Source: DATAEE01 sp036257535 (lineage in GTDB: Bacteria; Acidobacteriota; Vicinamibacteria; Vicinamibacterales; 2-12-FULL-66-21). From it: DNA of 61,071 bases. Below are positions 7,751-15,664 of this stretch, one piece after another. A program made the translations under genes and the position numbers. How positions within the stretch are numbered: position 1 is the first letter of the stretch; each line of letters begins with the position of its first letter. Under the pieces are notes generated by a model. That model was not told the DNA's origin. It was given only the letters and a program-made list of their open reading frames with translations, and searched no databases. The stretch covers positions 1 through 61,071 of the forward strand of contig DATAFJ010000255.1 of assembly GCA_036257535.1 (NCBI GenBank), written 5' to 3'.

Positions 7751-7860
7751 TCCGCGCATTCCGCGGCCTGATCGTGATTGTTTGATCCGCGTATTCCGCG
7801 TAATCCGCGGCTCGTGTCTATGGATTCCGCGTGATCCGCGGCCTGACGTGGTCCGCGGCC
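7751..7860. repeat. TCCGCGNNN repeat array, copy 2 (plus orientation)
   Basis: Units TCCGCGCAT and TCCGCGGCC (7751-7768), then TCCGCGTAT, TCCGCGTAA, TCCGCGGCT (7786-7812) in strict 9-base register, then further TCCGCG units at 7828-7858. It overlaps the 3' end of the nucleotidyltransferase gene and supplies its last codons (ITRNP) and stop. Confidence 0.75.
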
Positions 7861-8948
7861 CAGCGCGCCGCACCCACGACGGCCCGGCGGAGATACAAGG
7901 CGGGAAGAGGCCAGCGGCTGTCCGGCGCGTAGGCGCCACGCATGTAGGCCCGCGGGGGGAGAAGGTGCTCGCGCAGCAGGCGGATCCGCGGCCGCCAGCC
8001 ACCCAGCGAGCGGAGATCGATCGTCAGGCCGCGGACGGCGCCGACGCGCGAGACGTAGGGGGCGGACGGCTCGCCGCGGTCCGGTGCGGCGTCGGCCACC
8101 ACGGTGAGAGGATCGGTCAGATTTGCGCCGAGGAGATCGCGCGCGAGCGCCAGCGCCTGGCCGGCGACCGACGTGATTCGCGCCTGAGATGCGCGCTCCG
8201 CGAACTCCGCGGCCTCCGCGTCGTTCAGCCGTTCGGCGATCCGCTGCACGTCCACGATCCAGATGAGCAGTCCGCCGCCGGAGTGATGCGCGGCGCGGTG
8301 CGCGCAGGAGATGAGCAGCGCGTCCGGCAGGCTGGGACCGCGGGCGCCGGGACCGAGCGACGCGACAGGCACCGATCGCTCCCAGAGCTCGGGCAGCAAC
8401 GGAAGCTCGGAAAATGCCTGCGGCACGGCGAGCCGCCAGTGCACGTCGAACTGGTGACAGAGGCCCGACGGTTCTTCGCGGCGCACGTGAAACTGCGGCA
8501 TCGCCAGCGTGCCGGTGACGTGCGGCACGAGCCGGTACCCGAGCCGCGCGAAGCCATCGCGCGCCCGATCGACGTCCGACTCGTCAATCAGCAGGTCCGT
8601 GTCGAGCCGCGGCCGCAGCTCGGGCGATTCGTAGACTGTGAATGCGAGGTGGGCGCCCTTGATGACCAGCGCGCGCACCTTCGCGTCCATCAGGCATCGC
8701 AGCACGCGGACGAGCTCCGCCCGGCGGGCAAGGGCGAGCGCCGTCTGCGCGTGAGCGGCCGTCCTGAGACCTTCGAGGAACACACGAGGCCAGACGTCCG
8801 TGTCCTTACCAACCGCCCGCGAAAGAAGCGGCGCGACGCCCTGGTGCTCGGCGATACGGACCGCTTCGGTCGGGTCGGGCGCATCCGTCGGCCAGGTGTC
8901 AATGTCACCGCGCAGGATGCGTGCGAGGAACGCGTCAGCGGCGTTCAC
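7818..8948 (-). CDS. Nucleotidyltransferase-fold protein (NTP_transf_5 family)
   Basis: A 376-residue protein starting with GTG at 8948. The core ALVIKGAHLAF followed by RPRLDTDLLI (about residues 94-125) is the signature of PF14907, a nucleotidyltransferase-like family with the acidic DxD pair in DTDLLI. Members are repeatedly found beside B2/PqqD/asparagine-synthase genes of lasso-type and exopolysaccharide clusters, which suits the PqqD-B2-AsnB set 7 kb to the left. The biochemical reaction is not established; transfer of a nucleotide to a sugar, lipid or peptide is possible. The start overlaps the upstream methyltransferase by 14 bases. Its C-terminus is encoded by a TCCGCGNNN repeat, suggesting that the original 3' end was replaced. 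Confidence 0.8.
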   Translation of the reverse strand: MNAADAFLARILRGDIDTWPTDAPDPTEAVRIAEHQGVAPLLSRAVGKDTDVWPRVFLEGLRTAAHAQTALALARRAELVRVLRCLMDAKVRALVIKGAHLAFTVYESPELRPRLDTDLLIDESDVDRARDGFARLGYRLVPHVTGTLAMPQFHVRREEPSGLCHQFDVHWRLAVPQAFSELPLLPELWERSVPVASLGPGARGPSLPDALLISCAHRAAHHSGGGLLIWIVDVQRIAERLNDAEAAEFAERASQARITSVAGQALALARDLLGANLTDPLTVVADAAPDRGEPSAPYVSRVGAVRGLTIDLRSLGGWRPRIRLLREHLLPPRAYMRGAYAPDSRWPLPALYLRRAVVGAARWAADHVRPRITRNP

Positions 8949-9702
8949 AGACGAACCACACCTGTGAGTTGAGCAGCGACCGCATCCAGGGCATGGGCGA
9001 GAACTGCGTGCGCCGAATCTCGAATTCCTGCTTCAGCTCCTCGCGGAGCACGCGCCAGTCGAATCCCTTGTGACCGTAATAACGATACGACGCTCCATTC
9101 GGCGAAACCGCCGAATAACTCGGACGATGAATGGACGTGCCTGGGAACGCAAGGACCATCCGAGCCAGCTCGAGCGGACGGTAGGTTTCCCGATGTCGAT
9201 AATCGCCGAGCCCGCGCCACGCGGCGATCGCGCGTCCGATCTGTTTGCCTGCGAGGCTCGGCCCGACCTCGATGGGCACGCTGACGATCACCACGCCGCC
9301 CGGCCGGACCAGCCGCGCGAGCTCCGCGACGACGCGACGCCGCTCGTCGTCCAGGCAGTGCTCGAGCACCTCCATGCACGTGACGACGTCGTAGACGCTG
9401 GCGTGGCTGGCGTCGAGCCTGTCGGCTGTCGTGAACGTGAGCGGGAGGTGCGCGAGCCGGCGCGCGCAGTCGGCGGTCTGCGCTACGTCGACGTCGGCAC
9501 CGGTCGCGCCGGGAAAGAGATCGTGGACGAGCGCGAGGAAGGTGCCGTCGCCGCAGCCGTAGTCGAGGAGGCGGCCGCCGGCGTACGGCGCGACCAGCGC
9601 CCGCGCGCGCTCGAAGCGGCTCGAGTGGCTCCAGCGAACGAGACGGCTCGGCGAGTGAAGCTGTTTGCGGGCATAGGCGCCGGGGGCGAACTCTACCCCC
9701 AC
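8935..9702 (-). CDS. Class I SAM-dependent methyltransferase
   Basis: A 255-residue protein starting with GTG at 9702. SAM-binding motif I is LLDYGCGDGTFL (about residues 46-57), the acidic ribose-contact residue is in GADVDVAQ, motif II lies in YDVVTCMEVLEHC, and RLVRPGGVVIVSVP is motif III (Methyltransf_11/23 type). Its start overlaps the upstream flavoprotein gene by 10 bases and its end overlaps the nucleotidyltransferase. With a reductase of the isoprenoid type next door, a lipid or a sugar hydroxyl could be the acceptor; the sequence does not say which. Confidence 0.85.
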   Translation of the reverse strand: MGVEFAPGAYARKQLHSPSRLVRWSHSSRFERARALVAPYAGGRLLDYGCGDGTFLALVHDLFPGATGADVDVAQTADCARRLAHLPLTFTTADRLDASHASVYDVVTCMEVLEHCLDDERRRVVAELARLVRPGGVVIVSVPIEVGPSLAGKQIGRAIAAWRGLGDYRHRETYRPLELARMVLAFPGTSIHRPSYSAVSPNGASYRYYGHKGFDWRVLREELKQEFEIRRTQFSPMPWMRSLLNSQVWFVCERR

Positions 9703-10859
9703 AGCGAGGAGAGGACGATGCGGCGGAACGGCGCGTGGCGAAGCAGCGCGAGGGCGGCGTCGCGATGCCAGTTGAAGTTCGCCGTCTGCTGCAGGAGGGG
9801 GACGATCCCGTCGACGCTGGCCAGCTCGACGATTGCGTCGATCGCGCGATCGTTCAGCCGGCCGACGATCGAGCGGAACGCAAGCCCGGCACGGATTTCT
9901 GGACCGAGCCGCGCCTTCCAGCTTCGTTCGTAGCGCGAAAGCGAATACGAGTCCAGCGCATCACTCCGAAGCGCCTCGTCGAGCGTTTCGGCGGCAATCC
10001 TTCCACTCAGCAGACCGTAGTAGATCCCGCCGCCCGTCGTCGGTTTCACCAGACCGGCCGCGTCGCCGACTGCAACGGCGCGATCGGCGTACGTACGCGC
10101 GACCGGGCCGAGCGGCAGAATCTTGAGGCGCGGGGCGCTCCACTCGTCGCTTATGGATCGGTCCGCGCGAATCGCCGCCGCAAACGCGCTGAAGCGCTCG
10201 GCGGCGCGGTTCGCGCTCATGAGACCGACGCGGGCGTGGGGTCGGCCGCCGCGCTGAAACGGAACCACCCACGCGAATCCTTTCGGAGCGATATCCGATC
10301 CAAACCGGACCTCCACCTGATCGGAGGCCGGAAACGGCGTCTCGAGCTGGGCGCTTTGGGTGAAGACTCGCGGAACGCCGAGGCCGATGCTGCGGTTGAA
10401 CCGGTAGTGTGCTCCGCACGCGATCACGACGGCACGCCCATCGATGGTTTCGCCAGACGTCAGCGTGGCGCGCGCCTCACGATCCGCGATCGTGATGTCC
10501 GCGACGCGCACGCCCGTTCGTATGACGGCTCCGGCGGCCCCCGCTTCGTCCGCAAGTGCCGCGTCGAATGCCCCGCGATCGACCACCGCAGCCCGAACGC
10601 CTTCGGCGGCGATCCGGATCGACCGGCCCGACGCCGCGCGGAAGGAGGCTGCGCGCGCGACGGCCAGGATCGTCCTCGACGGCAGCGACAGCTCGTCGAA
10701 CGCGTCGAGCCCGAGAAGTCCGGTGCAATGGACGGGATACCCGATCGCCTCGTGTTCTTCCAGAACGACGACGCCATGACCCCCACGCGCGAGCTCGCGC
10801 GCCGCCATGAGACCGGCAGGGCCGGCTCCTACTACGACGATGTCCCAGACGCTACGCAT
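9693..10859 (-). CDS. Geranylgeranyl-reductase-family FAD oxidoreductase
   Basis: A 388-residue flavoprotein of the GGR/PHBH-like group. The N-terminus has the FAD dinucleotide site VVVGAGPAGLMAARELA with a following acidic residue (VVLEEHE). VHCTGLLG carries the conserved Cys region of the family, GFAWVVPF corresponds to its substrate-site aromatic motif, and VGDAAGLVKPTTGGGIYYGL is the second FAD motif. GGR proteins saturate double bonds of polyprenyl chains. In this locus a polyprenyl-phosphate sugar carrier is a reasonable substrate, as in organisms using dolichol-like carriers, but that is inference. It starts with ATG at 10859 and overlaps the methyltransferase gene; upstream is a heptamer repeat array. 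Confidence 0.85.
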   Translation of the reverse strand: MRSVWDIVVVGAGPAGLMAARELARGGHGVVVLEEHEAIGYPVHCTGLLGLDAFDELSLPSRTILAVARAASFRAASGRSIRIAAEGVRAAVVDRGAFDAALADEAGAAGAVIRTGVRVADITIADREARATLTSGETIDGRAVVIACGAHYRFNRSIGLGVPRVFTQSAQLETPFPASDQVEVRFGSDIAPKGFAWVVPFQRGGRPHARVGLMSANRAAERFSAFAAAIRADRSISDEWSAPRLKILPLGPVARTYADRAVAVGDAAGLVKPTTGGGIYYGLLSGRIAAETLDEALRSDALDSYSLSRYERSWKARLGPEIRAGLAFRSIVGRLNDRAIDAIVELASVDGIVPLLQQTANFNWHRDAALALLRHAPFRRIVLSSLWG

Positions 10860-10879
10860 CAGGCATTGGAAGTCGCTAC

Positions 10880-10921
10880 GAGCTTTGAGCTTTGAGCTTT
10901 GAGCTCTGAGCTGTGAGCTAT
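10880..10921. repeat. Heptamer array, six units of GAGCTNT type
   Basis: Six consecutive 7-base units: GAGCTTT three times, then GAGCTCT, GAGCTGT and GAGCTAT. It fills most of the 67 bp gap between the flavoprotein start and the phosphoglycosyl transferase stop. The same unit in reverse complement (AAAGCTC) recurs in the array at 53079-53197. Confidence 0.85.
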
Positions 10922-10926
10922 GGCAC

Positions 10927-11529
10927 CTAGAATTTTCTGCCCGCGTGTTCCCACGTCCCGCGCAGGCTGATCCAGAACGAGAGCACGAACAGGCGCACGT
11001 CCAGCCAGAACGAACGCCGCTCGATGTACAGCCGGTCGTACTTGAACTTCTGTCGCCTCGGGATGTCGCGCGGCGCGTAGATCTGCGCCAGGCCCGTCAG
11101 CCCCGGCCGAACACGGATGCGATCTGAAAACCCTGGCACCGCCTCGAGCGGCACCAGACGGCCGTCCCCTTCGCGCTCAATCTCGCCGGGACGGAGCGCA
11201 CGAGGACCGACGAAGCTCATGTCGCCCCGGAAGATGTTCCAGAGCTGCGGGAGCTCGTCCATGGCGGTCGCACGCAGCACGCGTCCAACCGGCGTCACGC
11301 GCGGATCGGCCGCGGAGGCCTGAATCGCCCCGACGCGCGCCTCCGCGTCAGGTACCATCGACCGAAACTTCAACGCGCGAAACGCGCGCCCCCCGAGGCC
11401 CACGCGCTCCTGCGTGTAGAACACCGGTCCGCGATCCCACGCTTTCACCACTGCAGCGACGACGATCCAGACCGGCGCCGAGACGATCAAACCGACGCCG
11501 GATACCACGACGTCGAAAGCGCGCTTCAC
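10927..11529 (-). CDS. Monotopic phosphoglycosyl transferase (initiating sugar transferase)
   Basis: A 200-residue protein of the Bac_transf family (PF02397; PglC/WbaP catalytic-core size). It has the N-terminal re-entrant hydrophobic segment (FDVVVSGVGLIVSAPVWIVV), the acidic pair in ATAMDELPQLWNI, KFRSM, GPRALRPGE and RPGLTGLAQI. It transfers a sugar-1-phosphate from a nucleotide sugar onto undecaprenyl (or a related polyprenyl) phosphate, the first step of repeat-unit synthesis. GTG start at 11529 overlaps the upstream glycosyltransferase stop (GTGA). It is the last gene of the 25-gene block, an unusual place for the initiating enzyme. Confidence 0.93.
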   Translation of the reverse strand: MKRAFDVVVSGVGLIVSAPVWIVVAAVVKAWDRGPVFYTQERVGLGGRAFRALKFRSMVPDAEARVGAIQASAADPRVTPVGRVLRATAMDELPQLWNIFRGDMSFVGPRALRPGEIEREGDGRLVPLEAVPGFSDRIRVRPGLTGLAQIYAPRDIPRRQKFKYDRLYIERRSFWLDVRLFVLSFWISLRGTWEHAGRKF

Positions 11530-12695
11530 GCGGGCCGACCCGATCCGGCGCTGGGGCTCCTGTCAAACGCAGGCTCCGTGACGCCCTCGAGCACCTGCTC
11601 GTACACGGCCGTCGTCTGCGCAACCATCCGCGCGATCGTGAACTCGTTGGCGACGCGCGCGCGTCCGTCGCGCCCCATTCTACTCCTCAGTTCGGGATCT
11701 CTCAGCAGCCGAACGATCGCGTCGCGCAGCGACGGCACGTCTCCGGGCCGGACGACGAGGCCCGTGCGCCCGTGCTGATTCACCCACGGCACGCCGGTCG
11801 GCACCGCCGTGCTGACGACCGGCTTCCCCGCCGCCATCGCCTCGAGCTGCACGAGACCGAACGCCTCGGCGCGCGTCACCGACGGCAGCACGAACAGATC
11901 GCACGCCTGGTAGAGGGAGCTCATCCGGCGGTCGTCCACGTCACCGAGAAACACGGCTCGATCGGACAGCCCGAGGTCCACCGCCAGCTCCTCGAGCGCC
12001 GCACGCCTCGGCCCATTGCCCACGAGGAGCGTCGTCGCTTCAACACCCACGAGCGCGCGCAGCAGGACATCCACGCCCTTGTAGTCCACCATGCGGCCGA
12101 CGAAGAGGATGACCGGGCCGCGGTAACGCTGGCGGATCGCGTCAGCCTCAGGCGCCGTGTCGGGCGCCGGCTCGAGCCGGGCGGCGTCCAGGCCGAACGG
12201 GATGACGACGCACTTGTCCCGGAACTCGCGAAGCGCGGCCGCCTGGTTGGCGAGCGATGGCGACGAGACGATGATTCGCGTCGCGCGCCGGAGCGCGAAG
12301 CGCAGGAACGGCTGATAGAAGAGCGCGTACCGCCACCGCGGACGCACGACTTCGCTGTGAAACCAGACCACGAGCGGCGCGCGAGGCCGTATTAGGAAGT
12401 AAGAGACCAACGCGATCGGATTCGGCTCGTGGATGACGAGGACGTCCTTCTGCGCGCGGGCGAGCCACAACGGAAATGACGGGCAGACCTGGACGGCGCC
12501 GACCCGGCCGATCGTGCCCACGCGCGTGATAGGCACGCCGTTGAGCGACTCCTGGGCCGTACGAACGCTTGCCGTGTTCGCCACGAGCACACGGCTGTCG
12601 GCAGCCGCGCGCTCCCCTTCGCACAGCAGCTGCAGCATGCGCTCCATGCCGCCGCTGACAGGCGGATAGAACTTTCCTACGTGAAGTATCTTCAT
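11526..12695 (-). CDS. GT4-family glycosyltransferase
   Basis: A 389-residue GT-B retaining glycosyltransferase. The N-terminal acceptor domain starts MKILHVGKFYPPVSGGMERM with the GGxE-type loop; the C-terminal donor domain has VILFVGRMVDYKGVDVLL and the EX7E element AEAFGLVQLEAMAAGKPVV. The ATG at 12695 is chosen over 12737 because the longer form would run 36 bases into the upstream gene and add an unconserved leader. It ends four bases into the initiating transferase gene. Acceptor and donor sugars are unknown. Confidence 0.9.
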   Translation of the reverse strand: MKILHVGKFYPPVSGGMERMLQLLCEGERAAADSRVLVANTASVRTAQESLNGVPITRVGTIGRVGAVQVCPSFPLWLARAQKDVLVIHEPNPIALVSYFLIRPRAPLVVWFHSEVVRPRWRYALFYQPFLRFALRRATRIIVSSPSLANQAAALREFRDKCVVIPFGLDAARLEPAPDTAPEADAIRQRYRGPVILFVGRMVDYKGVDVLLRALVGVEATTLLVGNGPRRAALEELAVDLGLSDRAVFLGDVDDRRMSSLYQACDLFVLPSVTRAEAFGLVQLEAMAAGKPVVSTAVPTGVPWVNQHGRTGLVVRPGDVPSLRDAIVRLLRDPELRSRMGRDGRARVANEFTIARMVAQTTAVYEQVLEGVTEPAFDRSPSAGSGRPA

Positions 12696-12699
12696 TCGT

Positions 12700-13872
12700 T
12701 TACCCCGCACGGCCGGCAATCTGGTCGTAAATATCAATCATGCGGCTCGCGTACTCGTCCCACGAAAAACGCGCGGCGTGTTCGAAGCCGCGGCGGCGCC
12801 GGACCTCGAACAGCTCGGGCGAACGGTCGCGCTCGCCGCTGAGCGTGCAGATCACGTCCACCCACTCCTCCACCCGATCGGGCTCGCAGTAGATCGCGGC
12901 GTGGCCGCCCGTCTCCCGAAGAACTGGGATGTTGCTCGCTACGACTACCGCCCCGGCCGCCATCGCCTCGACGACCGGCAGGCCGAAGCCTTCGCGTGTC
13001 GACGGCATCAGGAGCAGCTGGCTGCGCCGGCACACGGCGGCCACGACATGACGCGGCAGACTCGGCAGCTCGACGACGCCATCGAGAACTCCGAGGATGA
13101 CGGCCATGCGCCGTTGGGCGGGCGTCATCGGGCCACCCACGCGCAGCAGCCGTGCGCCGGGGCTGCGCCGCTTCACGCCAGCAAAGACGCGCAGGAGGGT
13201 CTCGATGTTCTTCCGCGGGATCGTGCTGCCGATATGGAGCAGCTCTGTCGCACTGGATCCGGCCGGGCCGAGCAGCGCTTCGACGGCCCGGTCAGCCTCC
13301 GCTTTGGGCTCCGGCGAAAAATCCGGGTGCACGCCATTCGGGACGATGTCCAGTCGATCGGGCGAAAGAAGCCCCGCGGCGACAATCGCGTCATGCGTGG
13401 CGGTGCTGTCGCACGTCACGCGCGCGACTCTCTGCAGCCCGCCAAGAATTCTCGCCGTCATCCGGCGAAACGGCGCGGAGCGCCGCTCGGACCGCGGGTC
13501 GAGCACGCTGCGGAACGTGTCGAGATCGTGGCACGTGACGACCGTCCGTTCGGCCGGCAGCTCGTGCGCGAGGTGCGCGTAGCTGTGGTCCGCGACGTGA
13601 AAGAGATCGGCGTCGTCGCGCTTCCCGCGCAGCCAGCGCGGGTAGTCGAACAGCCGGTTCGTGAAGCGATCGAAGGTAAACGCGGATGCTGCGCGGCCGA
13701 GCAGTGGTATGGCGGTGGCGCGCCGGCGAAACGCTGGCTGCAGCCGCACGGCTTCCACGTCGCGGCCCTGCCTTCCCAGACGCTCGACGAGCATGTCGGC
13801 CACCAGATCCATGCTCGGCCAGCGCTCTTCGGCCAGATCGCAAACGACGCCAACTCTGAGGTGGTCACTCAT
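12700..13872 (-). CDS. GT4-family glycosyltransferase
   Basis: A 390-residue GT-B enzyme. HVADHSYAHLAHELP followed by TVVTCHDLDTF belongs to the N-terminal domain of the mannosyltransferase-like GT4 group; IVPNGVHPDF, LLHIGSTIPRKNIETLL and the EX7E site REGFGLPVVEAMAAGAVVV belong to the nucleotide-sugar domain. ATG at 13872 overlaps the stop of the methyltransferase gene by 4 bases. It should add one residue of the repeat unit on the cytoplasmic side. Confidence 0.9.
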   Translation of the reverse strand: MSDHLRVGVVCDLAEERWPSMDLVADMLVERLGRQGRDVEAVRLQPAFRRRATAIPLLGRAASAFTFDRFTNRLFDYPRWLRGKRDDADLFHVADHSYAHLAHELPAERTVVTCHDLDTFRSVLDPRSERRSAPFRRMTARILGGLQRVARVTCDSTATHDAIVAAGLLSPDRLDIVPNGVHPDFSPEPKAEADRAVEALLGPAGSSATELLHIGSTIPRKNIETLLRVFAGVKRRSPGARLLRVGGPMTPAQRRMAVILGVLDGVVELPSLPRHVVAAVCRRSQLLLMPSTREGFGLPVVEAMAAGAVVVASNIPVLRETGGHAAIYCEPDRVEEWVDVICTLSGERDRSPELFEVRRRRGFEHAARFSWDEYASRMIDIYDQIAGRAG

Positions 13873-14528
13873 ACGCGAACCAGACCGATTCCCATCCCTG
13901 CCCCGGGGACGCTGTCTCGATCGAGAATGGCCTCGACCCTCTTCGTCAGTTTTAACTCCCCCCAGAGCCGATGCACTTGCGAGGCCGGTACGTTACGGTC
14001 GGCGATGATGTCGTGCAGCGCGATGAGGCCGCCGGGACGAACCAGGGCTCCATAGCTTTCGTAGTCGCCGCGCACGGTCTCGTAGTTGTGGTCGCCGTCG
14101 ATGAAGAGGAAGTCGACGGCATCTCCTTCGAGATGGGCGCGCACGTCCGCCAGCGTGCGGTCCGCACGCGAGTCTCCTCGGACGCTAATAAGTCGCTGCC
14201 CGTTCAGCAGGTAGGACTCGAAGGTCCTCTTCGCGGCGTCATCATTCCGGCCGAATGGTCCGCCAGGCAGGTCAACGCTCATGATGACCGCGTCGGCGGC
14301 CGCGAGCCTCGGCCAGCAGAACAGCGTACCGCCGAGGTACGTGCCGATCTCGATGATCCGCCTCGGGCGAAGCCGGCGGACCCGACGGCACAGTGTCATC
14401 AACTCGAAGGTGCGTTGAACGGCATGGTGGCAGGTAATCGCCTGCCTCGCGAGCCGGTAGTCTCTCCATCCGCCAGCCGCGCAGGCGGCGGCGATCCTGG
14501 CGCGCTTCTCGAGTGCGTGAAGCCTCAT
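13869..14528 (-). CDS. Class I methyltransferase, CmcI-like
   Basis: A 219-residue protein. IIEIGTYLGGTLFCW is motif I, VIMSVDLPGG contains the ribose-binding Asp, and FLFIDGDHNYETVRGDYE with LVRPGGLIALHDI is the metal- or acceptor-site region typical of the CmcI/cephalosporin-hydroxylase and macrocin-O-methyltransferase-like group (PF13578-type). In polysaccharide loci such enzymes O-methylate sugars. It overlaps both neighbours by four bases. Confidence 0.85.
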   Translation of the reverse strand: MRLHALEKRARIAAACAAGGWRDYRLARQAITCHHAVQRTFELMTLCRRVRRLRPRRIIEIGTYLGGTLFCWPRLAAADAVIMSVDLPGGPFGRNDDAAKRTFESYLLNGQRLISVRGDSRADRTLADVRAHLEGDAVDFLFIDGDHNYETVRGDYESYGALVRPGGLIALHDIIADRNVPASQVHRLWGELKLTKRVEAILDRDSVPGAGMGIGLVRV

Positions 14529-15664
14529 GCCGTCAACGCGTCAAAAAAACCGAGGTGCTCGGCCGCGACACGACTCCATCGGTATCGTTCGGCTCGCTCA
14601 CGGCCGAGCCGGCTGAGCTCCGCGCGCCTGGGAGCGTCGAGGAGCAATGACGCGATCGCGTCCGACCAGGCCTGGGCCTGGTGGTCCCCCTCCCGCACGA
14701 GGATTCCACTGTCGCCGACGACATGCGGAATCTCGCCGCTCATGCTGGCAACGACCGGCACTCCGCATGCGAACGCCTCCACGAGCATCCGGCCGAACTG
14801 CTCGCGCCATCGCGCTGTGGTCAGGCTCGGAGCGGCCAGAACGTCCATCGCATTCAGGTAGTCGGGCACGTCGGAGTGCTTCACGCCAGTCGCGATGTAC
14901 ACCCGGTTGCCGTATCGGCGGGCCCATTCGCGCAGCTCGGCTTCAAGCGGGCCGCCGCCTACGAGGAGCGCCCGCCACGGCTGCTCCACGCGATCCAGCG
15001 CAGCGATCAGGACGCGCAGGCCCTTTTCCGGAACAAACCTGCCGACGTATCCCACCACGGGTGTACCGTCTTGTGTCCATCCCGCAGCGGCGCGGGTTCG
15101 ACGGCCCGCGTCGCAGTCGGGCTGAAAGACGCGCAGGTCGACGCCGGGTGGGATCACACGATGCGGCCGTGCCGAGTATGCGGCTTTCGTCATCAGCGCG
15201 GACTCGACGGTGAATCCGAACGCGATCCAGCCGTCTGCACGACGCATGGCAGCGTGCTCGAACCACGAGAGCGGCGGCGGATAGCGCTTCTCGATGTTCT
15301 GGAACGTCGCGAAGACGACCCGGGCCGATGGCCTCGCCCACCGTGCCACCTGCGCGCCGGCGAGCACGTACGGCTCTTCCCAGCAGTGGACGACGTCCCA
15401 GTCATCGTTCAGCAGCGTTCGAAGCTCGGTGCCGTAGCTCATGACGTGCGGCCAGCGCGCGCGACGCACGGAAACCGGCTCGACGCGGCAGCGTTCGTCC
15501 GGTGCCGGCGCGAGGACGAGCGGACCGAGGCCACCCGGAAAGTGGCGTGGCGCCGCAGCAACGACGTCCCACTCACCGACTCTCGCCATCTCGTCCGCGA
15601 GCCGTCGGTTGAGCGCGACGACGTACGAGTGCGAGATCGTGAGGAGCCGCCGGCGTCGGCTCAC
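14525..15664 (-). CDS. GT4-family glycosyltransferase
   Basis: A 379-residue GT-B enzyme starting with GTG at 15664 (GTGA overlap with the upstream gene). The N-terminal domain is rich in basic and aromatic residues (LLTISHSYVVALNRRLADE); the donor domain has VVGYVGRFVPEKGLRVLI and EQFGRMLVEAFACGVPVVAS, which keeps both glutamates of the EX7E element. The group resembles exopolysaccharide glucosyl- or mannosyltransferases, but specificity is not visible. Confidence 0.88.
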   Translation of the reverse strand: MSRRRRLLTISHSYVVALNRRLADEMARVGEWDVVAAAPRHFPGGLGPLVLAPAPDERCRVEPVSVRRARWPHVMSYGTELRTLLNDDWDVVHCWEEPYVLAGAQVARWARPSARVVFATFQNIEKRYPPPLSWFEHAAMRRADGWIAFGFTVESALMTKAAYSARPHRVIPPGVDLRVFQPDCDAGRRTRAAAGWTQDGTPVVGYVGRFVPEKGLRVLIAALDRVEQPWRALLVGGGPLEAELREWARRYGNRVYIATGVKHSDVPDYLNAMDVLAAPSLTTARWREQFGRMLVEAFACGVPVVASMSGEIPHVVGDSGILVREGDHQAQAWSDAIASLLLDAPRRAELSRLGRERAERYRWSRVAAEHLGFFDALTA

